Source: Gemmatimonadales bacterium
GTDB taxonomy: Bacteria; Gemmatimonadota; Gemmatimonadetes; Longimicrobiales; Gaopeijiaceae
Reading direction: 5' to 3'
Length of the DNA: 49,614 nt
NCBI GenBank assembly: GCA_007695225.1
Contig: REED01000092.1
Span: 1 to 49,614 of the forward strand
A program made the translations under genes and the position numbers. Below the pieces are notes generated by a model. That model searched no databases and was not told the origin of the DNA. It worked only from the letters and a program-made list of their open reading frames with translations. Every line of letters starts with the position of its first letter. The stretch's first letter is position 1. Shown one piece after another: positions 17,104-25,634 of the stretch.

Positions 17104-17745
17104 ATGGAATCTGATGCCACGCCCCTCCCGGGGACCGAGCAGACATTCCAGGCGGCGCTTCGCAAGCTCCAAACCGGTGACCTCATGGGTGCGGTGGAGG
17201 GATACCGGGAGGTGCTGGAGCTGGATCCCGGTCACATCCGGGCCCGGAACAACCTGGCGGTCCTCCTGGATCGGACCGGGGACCACGAGGCGGCGGTGGG
17301 TCACCTCCATGCCGCCCTGGAACTCGAGCCCGAGAACCCCGAACTCCTCTCCAACCTGGGGGCGGCACTGGGTGCGCTGGGACGCTTCGACGAGGCGGAA
17401 GAGGCCCTCCGTCGAGCCCTCCGTATGGAGCCCGGTGGGACCGATGTCCGGGCAAACCTGGGAATCCTCCACTTCCGCAGGGGACTCAGTGAACAGGCGG
17501 AGACCGAACTCCGGTGGGTCTGCGAGCGGGACCCGGAACACGCATCCGCCCACTTCTATCGAGGTGAGGCGCTGAACCGGCTGGGACGGGTGGACGAGGG
17601 ACTCCAGGTGCTGGAGCGGGCGGTGGAGCTTCAGCCCACCAACTCCCGGGCCTTCCATCTCATGGGAATCCTCTACGACCGGAAGGGGGAGCCGGAGCGG
17701 GCATCCGAAATGTACCGGAAGGCCCAGACGCTCTCCCGCCGATGA
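17104..17745 (+). CDS. Tetratricopeptide-repeat protein
   Basis: A 213-residue protein consisting almost entirely of TPR units, about six in a row, with clear A-N-L and E-A-L positions (GHIRARNNLAVLLDRTG, NPELLSNLGAALGALG, GTDVRANLGILHFRRG). There is no signal peptide, so it should be cytoplasmic. It begins 3 bases after the cutA stop and is probably co-transcribed with it. The binding partner is unknown. Confidence 0.8.
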   Translation: MESDATPLPGTEQTFQAALRKLQTGDLMGAVEGYREVLELDPGHIRARNNLAVLLDRTGDHEAAVGHLHAALELEPENPELLSNLGAALGALGRFDEAEEALRRALRMEPGGTDVRANLGILHFRRGLSEQAETELRWVCERDPEHASAHFYRGEALNRLGRVDEGLQVLERAVELQPTNSRAFHLMGILYDRKGEPERASEMYRKAQTLSRR

Positions 17746-17815
17746 CGGTGGGAAAGGTGGGTGCAGCGGCTCCCGTGCCCGGTGGGGGAGCCCTCTACGA
17801 GAACGGAGTCTGGAC

Positions 17816-18349
17816 GTGACCCCTCACCTGGAGGTGAGGGTGTTGATGGTGGATCCACTGGAGGTGGAAGGCGATGCGCTCCTCCGATCCGTGGGGGAGG
17901 GACTGGAGGGTGTGACCCCCCTCTGCCGCAGGATCGGCGTTCAGGCGGGGGAATCCATCCTGGCACGCCTCCGGGGAATGGAAGAGGCGCCGGTGGGGGC
18001 GGCCCTTGTGACGCCTGGTGGTGGGATCCTCCCCCCCTTTCTCATCCACCTGGTGATCCGGTCGGTGGACGAGGCCATCTCCACCGCAGGAGTGGCCCGG
18101 GCCCTTCGCAACGCCCTCCGCCAAGCTGCCGGGTGGGAGATGGATCACCTGGTCCTCCCCCCCATTGGGATGGGTGCGGGGAATCTCTCCGCCGAGACCG
18201 GGGCCCGGGTCACGATGGAGGTTCTCCGGGAGCACGCCGACGAGTCTCCCTTTCCCTCTCGCCTCACCCTTCCGGTCCCCGGGAGCTATGAAGAGGACCT
18301 CTTCCTCCGGGAGAAGGCCCGCCTCTTTCCCCCTGGGGATGCCCCATGA
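17816..18349 (+). CDS. Macro-domain-like protein
   Basis: A 177-residue protein resembling the ADP-ribose-binding macro fold. Family-like parts are ALVTPGGGILPPFLIHLVI (the strand and helix leading to the conserved His) and the phosphate loop PPIGMGAGNLSAETGARVTMEV. The usual N-terminal VNAAN segment, with the Asn needed by ADP-ribosylhydrolases, is not recognisable. It may therefore bind ADP-ribose or a related nucleotide without hydrolysing it. GTG at 17816 starts with GGAG nine bases upstream. Its stop overlaps the transglutaminase start (ATGA), tying it to the export-type genes that follow. Confidence 0.7.
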   Translation: MTPHLEVRVLMVDPLEVEGDALLRSVGEGLEGVTPLCRRIGVQAGESILARLRGMEEAPVGAALVTPGGGILPPFLIHLVIRSVDEAISTAGVARALRNALRQAAGWEMDHLVLPPIGMGAGNLSAETGARVTMEVLREHADESPFPSRLTLPVPGSYEEDLFLREKARLFPPGDAP

Positions 18350-19935
18350 GTCGACGCATGGCGCTGGGGAGCCTTGTCCTCCTTCTCTGGGTGGTCATGG
18401 TGGGGCTTCACATCCGGCGCGAGTACATGCAGCCGGAGCTCACCCGCCTGGCCCTGGCCACCCTTACCCTGGCGCCGGGGACCCACTTCTATTCGGTGCA
18501 CATGGGGGGACAACCCCTTGGCACCGCCTCTTCCCGGCTGGACACCGTCCCTGAGGGCTTCCTGCTGGAGGACATGCTGGAGCTGGAGCTCCAGGCCATG
18601 GGTCAACGGGGCACGGCGGTGGCCCGGACCCAGGTGGTCCTGTCGCCCATCCTCACCCTGCTGGAGTTCCATTTCTCACTCACCTCCGAGGCAGGACGCT
18701 TCCTGGCGGAGGGGGTCGTGGAGGGCGACTCCCTTCTCCGGGTGCAGGTGGATGCCGGCGGGGGGACCCCGGAGGAGGTGACCTTCCGGGTGGACGAATC
18801 TCCCCTCTTCGCCGCCGCGCTTCCCATCCGCCTGGCGAAGGGGGGGCTTCTGCGCGAGGGGCGGACCCACCGGTTCGCGGTCTTCGATCCGTCCACCGTC
18901 TCCACCCGGACCGTGGAGGTGGAGGTCATGGAGCGGGACCAGCTCCTCCTCCCCGACTCGGCCTTCCTGGATCCCGGGAGTGGACGATGGCTCCCGGCAG
19001 AGTCCCGCCCGGTCGACGTATGGCGGGTACAGGAGCGGTACGGCGGGATTTCGGTGGAGAGCTGGATCGACGAGGACGGACGGGTGGTCCGCTCCTCCTC
19101 CCCCCTTGGCTTCTCCCTGGAGCGCACCCCCTTCGAGCTGGCGCGGCAGGTCCGGGAAGAGAGTCGGGAACGGATGGCCGCCGGGGATCTCTCCGGTGAC
19201 GTGATCCTCTCCACCGCCATCCAGTCCAACGTGGAGCTGGCGCGGGTGGAGGACCACCCGGAGCTCCGCTTCCTCCTCTCCGGCGTGGAGCTCGAGGGAT
19301 TCGACCTGAGGGGGGGACGGCAGGAACTCCGTGGGGACACCCTGGTGGTCCGGCGCGAAGTGCTGGAGGAACTCCGCCCGGGATACCAGCTCCCGTATCC
19401 CCGCATGGACCTCCGGTCGGCCCTGGAATCGGAGCCTCTCATCCAGAGCGGCGATCCCCGCATCCAGGCGGAGGCCCGGCGGATCGTCGGACGGAACCGG
19501 GGGGTGCGGAGCGACCCCCTCCAGGTGGCCCTCCGCCTGAATGAGGCGGTCCACCGAATGCTCCGAAAGGAGATCACCTTTTCCTTCCCCTCCGCCACCC
19601 AGGTGCTGGAATCCCGGGTGGGGGACTGCAATGAGCACACCGTCCTGTACGTGGCCCTGGCCCGGGCCCTGGGCCTTCCCGCTCGGACCGCGGTGGGGCT
19701 CGTCTACCTGGACGGAGCCTTCTTCTACCACGCCTGGCCCGAGGTCTGGCTGGGGGAGTGGGTGGCCATGGACCCTACCTTCGGACAGGCTCCCGCCGAC
19801 GCCGCCCACCTCCGCTTCGTCACCGGGTCCCTGGCGCAGCAGGTGGAGGTGGCACGACTCATCGGGAACCTCCGAATCGAGGTCCTGGAGGCCCCGTCAG
19901 GGTCTCCAGGTGCCGAGCCCCGGGGGTCGGAGTGA
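18346..19935 (+). CDS. Membrane-anchored transglutaminase-like protein
   Basis: A 529-residue protein with an N-terminal membrane segment (about residues 6-22) and a large periplasmic part. The C-terminal transglutaminase-like domain has an intact papain-type triad: Cys428 in VGDCNEH, His462 in YHAWPEVW and Asp476 in AMDPTFGQ. Residues 40-400 form an uncharacterised beta-rich region. Bacterial members are usually proteases or amide-transfer enzymes acting on cell-surface proteins. The stop overlaps the GTG start of the ABC ATPase gene, so this enzyme is probably part of the same transport or envelope function. The precise substrate is unknown. Confidence 0.82.
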   Translation: MSRRMALGSLVLLLWVVMVGLHIRREYMQPELTRLALATLTLAPGTHFYSVHMGGQPLGTASSRLDTVPEGFLLEDMLELELQAMGQRGTAVARTQVVLSPILTLLEFHFSLTSEAGRFLAEGVVEGDSLLRVQVDAGGGTPEEVTFRVDESPLFAAALPIRLAKGGLLREGRTHRFAVFDPSTVSTRTVEVEVMERDQLLLPDSAFLDPGSGRWLPAESRPVDVWRVQERYGGISVESWIDEDGRVVRSSSPLGFSLERTPFELARQVREESRERMAAGDLSGDVILSTAIQSNVELARVEDHPELRFLLSGVELEGFDLRGGRQELRGDTLVVRREVLEELRPGYQLPYPRMDLRSALESEPLIQSGDPRIQAEARRIVGRNRGVRSDPLQVALRLNEAVHRMLRKEITFSFPSATQVLESRVGDCNEHTVLYVALARALGLPARTAVGLVYLDGAFFYHAWPEVWLGEWVAMDPTFGQAPADAAHLRFVTGSLAQQVEVARLIGNLRIEVLEAPSGSPGAEPRGSE

Positions 19936-20774
19936 CGGGGGGCGCTCCCCGGGATCCTCTCCCGGATGCTCCCCGGTCCCCGTCCTCTCCTGTGGCGGAG
20001 CCCGTCCTTTCCCTCGCCGGGGTGGTGAAGCGCTACGGGGGCTTCACGGCGGTGAAGGGGATCGACCTGGAGGTCCGCCCCGGCGAGATCTTCGGATTCC
20101 TCGGCCCCAACGGGGCCGGGAAGACCACCACCATCCGGATGGTGGCGGGGATCCTGAAACCCTCGGCCGGAACCATCCGGGTGGCGGGGACCGACCTGGC
20201 CACCGCCCCGGGGGAAGCCAAGCGCCGCATTGGGTACATCCCCGACCGACCCTTCCTCTACGAGAAGCTCTCCGGGGCGGAGTTCCTCCGCTTCGTGGCG
20301 GCGCTCTGGGGGCGGGAGGGGCCCGAGGTGGAGGATCGCATCCACCGCTTCCTGGTCCTCTTCTCCCTCGGGGACTGGAAGGACGAGCTCATCGAGAGCT
20401 ACTCCCACGGAATGCGGCAGAAGCTCCTCATCTCCTCGGCCTTCATCCACGACCCGGACCTCATCGTGGTGGACGAGCCCATGGTGGGGCTGGACCCCCG
20501 ATCCGCCCGCCTTCTCAAGGACCTCTTTCGTTCCTTCACCGGGCGGGGTGGGGCCATCTTCCTCTCCACCCACACCCTGGAGGTGGCGGAGGCCCTCTGT
20601 GACCGGATCGCCATCCTCTCCGGCGGGGAGGTCATCGCGGCGGGGACCATGGAGGAGCTCCGGGCCCAGGCCGATGCCGGCGGCGCCCATCTGGAGGAGA
20701 TCTTCCTGAAGGTCACCAGCGGTCCGGAGATGGCGGACCTGGTCGGAGCGCTCCATGGCGCCCTGGAGGAGTGA
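19932..20774 (+). CDS. ABC transporter ATP-binding protein
   Basis: A 280-residue ABC-2-type ATPase. Walker A GPNGAGKTTT is at about residues 58-67, the signature is YSHGMRQKL, Walker B is LIVVDEPMVGLD, and the switch His is in FLSTHTLEVAE. The N-terminal 20 residues are Pro/Ser-rich. The GTG at 19932 overlaps the transglutaminase stop (GTGA); a later GTG at 19992 is an alternative. It pairs with the permease encoded directly after it. Confidence 0.92.
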   Translation: MTGGAPRDPLPDAPRSPSSPVAEPVLSLAGVVKRYGGFTAVKGIDLEVRPGEIFGFLGPNGAGKTTTIRMVAGILKPSAGTIRVAGTDLATAPGEAKRRIGYIPDRPFLYEKLSGAEFLRFVAALWGREGPEVEDRIHRFLVLFSLGDWKDELIESYSHGMRQKLLISSAFIHDPDLIVVDEPMVGLDPRSARLLKDLFRSFTGRGGAIFLSTHTLEVAEALCDRIAILSGGEVIAAGTMEELRAQADAGGAHLEEIFLKVTSGPEMADLVGALHGALEE

Positions 20775-20778
20775 GCCG

Positions 20779-22494
20779 GTGGCGCACGGGTACCTGAACC
20801 CCGGTCTCAGGGCCCTCCTCCGTCCGAAGCTCCGGGCCAAGGTGAACCGGGCCCTCCAGGGGGAGGGGGGATCCGTTCGGCTCCTCCTGCTGGGAGGAGC
20901 GGCGCTCGGATTCTGGATCCTTCTCTTCGCCGTCATCCACCGGATGCTTCTCTACTTCCGGGGGGCGGAGGGGATCGGGGACCTCCTGGCGGGGAAGCTC
21001 CTGGGGATCGCCTTCCTCACCTTCCTCCTCATCCTCCTCCTCTCCAACATCATCACCTCGCTCTCCACCTTCTTCCTTTCCCGGGATCTGGAGCTCCTCC
21101 TGGCCTCGCCGGCGGATCCGGTGGAGGTCTACGGGGCTCGCCTGGTGGAGAGCCTGGTGAATTCCTCCTGGATGGTGCTGCTCCTGGCGGTCCCACTCCT
21201 GGCGGCCTACGGAGCGGTCTATGCGGCGGGCCCCCTCTTCTACCTCCTGGCCCTGGGGGTCATGGGGGCCTTCCTCCTCATTCCGGCGGTGGCAGGGGCA
21301 GCCCTCACCCTCTTTCTGGTGAACGTCTTCCCCGCACGACGAACCCGGGACCTCCTGGCCCTGATGGGGCTCTTCGCCGCCGCCGGAGTGGTGGTCCTGG
21401 TCCGGGTGCTCCAACCCGAGCGACTGGTGCGCCCCGACGAGTTTCGGTCCCTGGTGGACTTCATGGCCGCCCTCCGGACCCCGTCCTCCCCCTGGTTCCC
21501 CAGCGAATGGGCGGCCCAGGCCCTCCTGGGATGGCTGGGGGGCGGGAGATGGGACCCCTTTCCCTTCCTCCTCCTGGGGTCCACTGCCGGCGCCTTCGTG
21601 GTGATGGGGGCCTGGCTCCATGTCCGGTACTTCCCCTCCGGATTCTCCCGGGCCCAGGAGGGGGCGGAGCGCCGCGAAGGGAGGACCCGCTCCCGGCGAT
21701 GGGAACGCCTCCTCGCGGGACGCTCCGCCACCGTGCGGGAACTGGTGGCCAAGGAGGTCCGGGTCTTCTTCCGGGACTCCACCCAGTGGTCCCAGCTCAT
21801 CCTCCTGGCGGTGCTGGTGGCGGTCTACGTCTACAACATCCGGGTCCTTCCGGTGGGGCGCTCCGAGGAGATCTCCTTCTTCCTCGTCCACCTGGTGGGG
21901 TTCCTGAACCTGGGGCTGGCCGGATTCGTGGTCGCGGCGGTGGCGGCCCGATTCGTCTTTCCCGCCATGTCCCTGGAGGGCCGGATGACCTGGCTCCTCC
22001 GCTCCTCGCCCCTGGAGCCCCGGACCCTCTTCTGGACCAAGTACGTGGTGGGGACCCTTCCCCTTCTGGCCATCGCCGTTCCCCTCATCGTGGTGACGAA
22101 TCTCCTCCTGGAGGTCTCACCCCTCCTCATGGGCCTCTCCACCGCAAGCATGGTCGGGGCCACCCTGGCGCTCACGGCCATGGCCCTGGCCTTCGGCGCG
22201 CTGTTCCCCAACTATGAAACCGAAAACCCAGCAGAGATTCCCACCTCCTTCGGCGGACTCCTCTTCATGATGGCTTCGGTGGCGTACCTTGTGCTCCTTG
22301 TGGGGCTCACGGGATGGCCCATGTATCACCTCCTCCGGGCCCGCTTCCAGGGCGTGTCCTTCCTGGAGGCGGGGGTGGGGGCGCTGGCGTTGGGGGCCGG
22401 GGGAGCCCTCCTCCTCACGGTGGCCATCGTGGCGGTCTCCCTGCAGGCGGGGATCCGGCGGTTTGAGCGCACCGAACGCCTGCAGGCGGAGTGA
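20779..22494 (+). CDS. ABC-2-type transporter permease
   Basis: A 571-residue integral membrane protein with at least ten hydrophobic segments in two halves, for example LLLLGGAALGFWILLFAVIH, LLGIAFLTFLLILLLS and VVVLVRVL. A charged cytoplasmic region around residues 290-330 separates the halves. It carries no ATPase motifs and depends on the preceding gene product. The GTG at 20779 has GGAGGAG seven bases upstream; an ATG at 20755 inside the ATPase gene is an alternative. The substrate is not apparent. Its stop overlaps the next start (GTGA). Confidence 0.85.
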   Translation: MAHGYLNPGLRALLRPKLRAKVNRALQGEGGSVRLLLLGGAALGFWILLFAVIHRMLLYFRGAEGIGDLLAGKLLGIAFLTFLLILLLSNIITSLSTFFLSRDLELLLASPADPVEVYGARLVESLVNSSWMVLLLAVPLLAAYGAVYAAGPLFYLLALGVMGAFLLIPAVAGAALTLFLVNVFPARRTRDLLALMGLFAAAGVVVLVRVLQPERLVRPDEFRSLVDFMAALRTPSSPWFPSEWAAQALLGWLGGGRWDPFPFLLLGSTAGAFVVMGAWLHVRYFPSGFSRAQEGAERREGRTRSRRWERLLAGRSATVRELVAKEVRVFFRDSTQWSQLILLAVLVAVYVYNIRVLPVGRSEEISFFLVHLVGFLNLGLAGFVVAAVAARFVFPAMSLEGRMTWLLRSSPLEPRTLFWTKYVVGTLPLLAIAVPLIVVTNLLLEVSPLLMGLSTASMVGATLALTAMALAFGALFPNYETENPAEIPTSFGGLLFMMASVAYLVLLVGLTGWPMYHLLRARFQGVSFLEAGVGALALGAGGALLLTVAIVAVSLQAGIRRFERTERLQAE

Positions 22495-23174
22495 CACGGA
22501 TGGCCTGGGCGCTGGCGACCGCGGCGGGAAAGGACGCGACTCTGGCTCTCCATCGGGCCCGGGAGGAGGGAAAGGAGGTCCGCTGGGCCCTGAACATCTT
22601 CGAGGGGAACACGGGGCTCGTCCGCTTCCATGGCACCCCCCGGGCCCTGGTGGAGGCGCAGGCCCGGGCCCTGGGGTTGGAGCCTGTCCTCGGGGAGACC
22701 CATCCCGCGGGGTTCGAGGAGGTCCTGGCCGGGCTCCTCCTGGAGCTCCGGGAGCGGGGAGCCCAGGGCGTGATCTTCGGCAACCTCCACCTGGAGGAGA
22801 TCCGGGGGTGGTACGAGGAGCGGGTCACGGCGGTGGGGCTGGACCACTCCGAGCCCCTCTGGGGGATCCCGCCCCGGGAGGTGGTGGAGGAGGTGACCAA
22901 ACGGGGATTCAGGGCCCTGGTGACCGCGGTCAACCTGGAGCTGGGGGATCCGGCGTGGCTCGGCCGGGAGCTGGATGGTGAGCTTCTGGGGGTCTTCCTC
23001 GGCCGGAACGGGATGGATGCGGCGGGGGAACGAGGGGAATACCATACCTTCGTCCATGCTGGACCGGGGTTTTCGACTCCCGTCTCCTTCCACATCGCCG
23101 GCGTGGAGGAGCGGGAGGGGCATCGGTTCCTGACCCTGGTTCCCGGATCATCACCCGACGCAGGAGCGGTGTGA
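22491..23174 (+). CDS. Dph6-like ATP pyrophosphatase (adenine nucleotide alpha hydrolase)
   Basis: A 227-residue protein of the PP-loop superfamily, nearest by eye to diphthine-ammonia ligase-like proteins. Family positions seen are the N-terminal AAGKDATLAL, where most members have SGGKDS, then the GNLHLEEIRGWYEERV block, EPLWGI and GEYHTFVHAGPGF. Because bacteria lack diphthamide, the true substrate is unknown. The changed PP-loop (Ala-Ala and Thr for Ser-Gly and Ser) is unusual and may alter ATP use. Start is GTG at 22491, overlapping the permease stop; an ATG at 22500 is equally possible. The stop codon lies in a short tandem repeat. Confidence 0.75.
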   Translation: MTRMAWALATAAGKDATLALHRAREEGKEVRWALNIFEGNTGLVRFHGTPRALVEAQARALGLEPVLGETHPAGFEEVLAGLLLELRERGAQGVIFGNLHLEEIRGWYEERVTAVGLDHSEPLWGIPPREVVEEVTKRGFRALVTAVNLELGDPAWLGRELDGELLGVFLGRNGMDAAGERGEYHTFVHAGPGFSTPVSFHIAGVEEREGHRFLTLVPGSSPDAGAV

Positions 23175-23228
23175 CACGAGCGGTGTACACGAGCGGTGTA
23201 CAGGAGCGGTATGACAGGACCGACGTGA
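23161..23228 (+). repeat. Short tandem repeat across a stop codon (13-14 bp, five units)
   Basis: Units are 23161-23174, 23175-23187, 23188-23200, 23201-23214 and a degenerate 23215-23228, with core GAGCGGTGTA. The first unit contains the TGA of the Dph6-like gene. Two units are identical (CACGAGCGGTGTA). Confidence 0.85.
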
Positions 23229-23420
23229 CTGCTTCCCCATCCCCCCCGCCCGGGTCGGCCGGCCAGAGGCCGGGACGGGATCCTTTGGGCTCGGCCCCTC
23301 CGGGTCCCGGGGTCCCCTCTCGACAGGACGGCTCCGACGGGGCATATTCCCTCCGTTCCAGGCCGCCCGGTGGGCCGCCTCCATTCCTCTGGATCCATTC
23401 CTTCCCTTCCGGAGCCCTGC

Positions 23421-23561
23421 ATGCTTCCCGGCGGATACACCTTCATCCACCTCGTCTTCTGGCTCACGGTCATCTTCGTGGCCGTGGGGACCAACTTCAT
23501 GGCGATCTTCCTGTCCGCCAGCCTCGTCCTTCTCCTGCTGGAGAGCGCCGGAAAGGCCTGA
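23421..23561 (+). CDS. Small membrane protein, hypothetical
   Basis: A 46-residue open frame with one or two hydrophobic helices (FIHLVFWLTVIFVAVG and FMAIFLSASLVLLLL). GGAG lies seven bases before the ATG. There is no recognised family. It is supported by its membrane-like composition, which differs strongly from the GC-rich shadow frames, and by the ribosome binding site. Chance remains possible because of its length. Confidence 0.5.
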   Translation: MLPGGYTFIHLVFWLTVIFVAVGTNFMAIFLSASLVLLLLESAGKA

Positions 23562-23713
23562 CGTCCGCACCCTCCAGCGGGAACCCCAGGCGGCCATCCG
23601 GTTATCAATCCTGAGGAACGGGGCGCGGATCCGGCCCCGGCTCCCGTCGTCGACGTTTCCACGGTCGACGCACGGACGCCGCTGTCTTTCCGAGGGTTCA
23701 GAAGGTCTTTCCC

Positions 23714-23956
23714 ATGAGTATTGCGCTCTACATCTTCTCCGGGATCGTGGCTCTGGCCTTCGGGGTCTACCTGGGTCTTCCCGGTCGCTACGATCAGTCG
23801 CTTGACGACATTGATGAGCGTCTGGATCAGGAGGGGGAGCACGCGAAGGCGGAGCGGAAGAACACGGTGATCAGCATCCTCCATCGGAAGGTGCAGTCGG
23901 GATCGGATCGTCGCCGTTCCGCGGCCCGGAGGAAGCCCTTCAACTTCCGCGACTGA
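23714..23956 (+). CDS. Small membrane protein with basic tail, hypothetical
   Basis: An 80-residue protein with one N-terminal membrane helix (about residues 3-20), an acidic helix (QSLDDIDERLDQEGEHAKAE) and a very basic end (RRRSAARRKPFNFRD). This topology suggests a membrane-tethered cytoplasmic tail. No family is recognised. Normal codon use and a good ATG with a purine-rich upstream region support it. Its stop lies inside a 17-base tandem repeat. Confidence 0.65.
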   Translation: MSIALYIFSGIVALAFGVYLGLPGRYDQSLDDIDERLDQEGEHAKAERKNTVISILHRKVQSGSDRRRSAARRKPFNFRD

Positions 23957-23991
23957 TCAACTTCCGCGAGCGACCCCCTTCCGCGACGGTG
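23941..23991 (+). repeat. 17-bp tandem repeat, three units, starting at a stop codon
   Basis: Units are 23941-23957, 23958-23974 and 23975-23991, with the shared core CTTCCGCGA. The first contains the TGA of the 80-residue membrane-protein gene. Confidence 0.8.
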
Positions 23992-24058
23992 GTCCGGCGC
24001 CCTTCTGGAGAGTCCGGCCCTTCCCAGGGGCCTGCCCCGTCTACCCCGTCGGGTGTGA

Positions 24059-25624
24059 TCAGAACAGGGCGTTGATCCCCACCAGCACGCCGCCGATGAT
24101 GGCTCCCAGGACGTAGCCCAGGCGGACGATGAGCCGGAGCTCCCGCTCCGTGACCCGACGCACCAGTTCCTCCATCTTCTGCGTCGGAAAGCCCATCACC
24201 TTCTCTTCCACTCGCCGCGCCACGTCCAGGGTCTGCACGGCCTCCGGCACCTGTCCCTGAAGCCATCCCCAGAGCGGATCGGAGATGGCCTCCCGGATCC
24301 GGTGGGGAGCGTCGGGGGGGAGCCAGTCCGCGGGACGGCCGATCTTCCGGTCCAGGAGTCCCTTCAGGGCGCGCCCCAGCACCTCCCGGTAGGCCTCCTC
24401 GGCCGCGCCGCTTCGAGCGGCCGCCACCACCCCCGCGGAGATTCGCTCGGCGGGAACCTTCCGTAGGAGGTCCCCCCAGGTGCCCCGGGACGCCCGCTCC
24501 AGGCCAGACCGGAGCTTCTCCACCAGGAACTCCCGGGTCTCGTGGTCCCGGGCGATCCCCATGACCCATCCGGCCAGGGTGTCCCGGGCCTGGACCACGT
24601 TGGGGTCGTCGGGATCCCCCAGGACCTCGGCCACCGGACGCCGGAGCAGGTCCACTATCGCCTCGTTGATCCCCCGGGCCAGGGCCCGCTGGACCTCCTC
24701 GTCCCGGAGCATCTCCGAGAGGCGCTCCGCTCCCTCCTCCTCCACCGTGGCCAGGACCCGCTCCAAGGTGTCCTGGTTCACCACCAGCCGGGCCACCACC
24801 CGCTGGTGGAAGCGGAGATCCCGGAGGAGACGTTGGAAGAGGTCATGGAGGGCGCTTTCCACCCGGGCCCGGGCTACCGGATCCTCCAGGAGGCGACCCA
24901 GCCGGTGCACCGCCGCCGGGAGGTAGCTGGCCAGCGCACGTTCCAGGGAAGAGGCGAGCCCCAGGGGAAGGATCTCCTCCAGGGTCCGGTCCCCGCGCAG
25001 GAGGGCGTGGGATCCCCGCTCCAGGTAGTCCTCCACCGCTCCCCGGAAGCCGTCCCGTTCCACGGCGGAGGCGAGCCAGTCTTCCAGGGCACCGCTGAGG
25101 GCCTCCTCCCGGGCAGGAGTGAGGAAGGCGCCCACCGGCTCGTCGGCCATTCGCGTCAGGAGTTCCCTCGTCCGTTCTCCCACCGCCTCCTCGAAGCCAG
25201 GGGAGTGGACCCAAACCTGGATGCGGGGGACCACCTGATCCACGATTCCCTCCAGCAGGACCTCCACCTCCGCCAGGAGCTCGGCGGGCAGGATGGCCCG
25301 GAGGGAGTCGCGGTCCTGGTCCAGGAGCGCGGTGAGAAAGGCCGAGAGGCGCCGGTCGAAGGCCGCCCGGAACTCCCGGTCCCCCAGGATCCGGGCCAGG
25401 TCCTCCTCGGTGAGGAGACGATTGCCCACCGTCCGGCCCACGGCGGCGGCCAGGCGCACCTGGTTCTTGGGGATGGCGCCGTGGAGGAACCGGATCCGGA
25501 AGGGACCCACCCGGGGGGGTTCGTAGGGGTGGAAGAGCATCCAGACGGCCACCGTGTTGGTGAGGCCTCCGGCCAGGCTCCCGGCCAGCACGGTGAACAG
25601 CGCCCGGAGGAGCTCGGTGCTCAT
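24059..25624 (-). CDS. DUF445-family membrane protein
   Basis: A 521-residue protein with membrane segments at both ends and a long helical, charged middle part, which is the DUF445 (YheB-like) arrangement. The N-terminal helix has GSLAGGLTNTVAVWMLFHPYEPPRVGPF, typical of the family, and the final helix is YVLGAIIGGVLVGINALF. The function of the family is not established. The ATG at 25624 was chosen because the upstream extension is not homologous. It follows the lipoprotein gene with a 10-base gap, so the two form an operon. Confidence 0.85.
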   Translation of the reverse strand: MSTELLRALFTVLAGSLAGGLTNTVAVWMLFHPYEPPRVGPFRIRFLHGAIPKNQVRLAAAVGRTVGNRLLTEEDLARILGDREFRAAFDRRLSAFLTALLDQDRDSLRAILPAELLAEVEVLLEGIVDQVVPRIQVWVHSPGFEEAVGERTRELLTRMADEPVGAFLTPAREEALSGALEDWLASAVERDGFRGAVEDYLERGSHALLRGDRTLEEILPLGLASSLERALASYLPAAVHRLGRLLEDPVARARVESALHDLFQRLLRDLRFHQRVVARLVVNQDTLERVLATVEEEGAERLSEMLRDEEVQRALARGINEAIVDLLRRPVAEVLGDPDDPNVVQARDTLAGWVMGIARDHETREFLVEKLRSGLERASRGTWGDLLRKVPAERISAGVVAAARSGAAEEAYREVLGRALKGLLDRKIGRPADWLPPDAPHRIREAISDPLWGWLQGQVPEAVQTLDVARRVEEKVMGFPTQKMEELVRRVTERELRLIVRLGYVLGAIIGGVLVGINALF

Positions 25625-25634
25625 TGCGCCCCGG

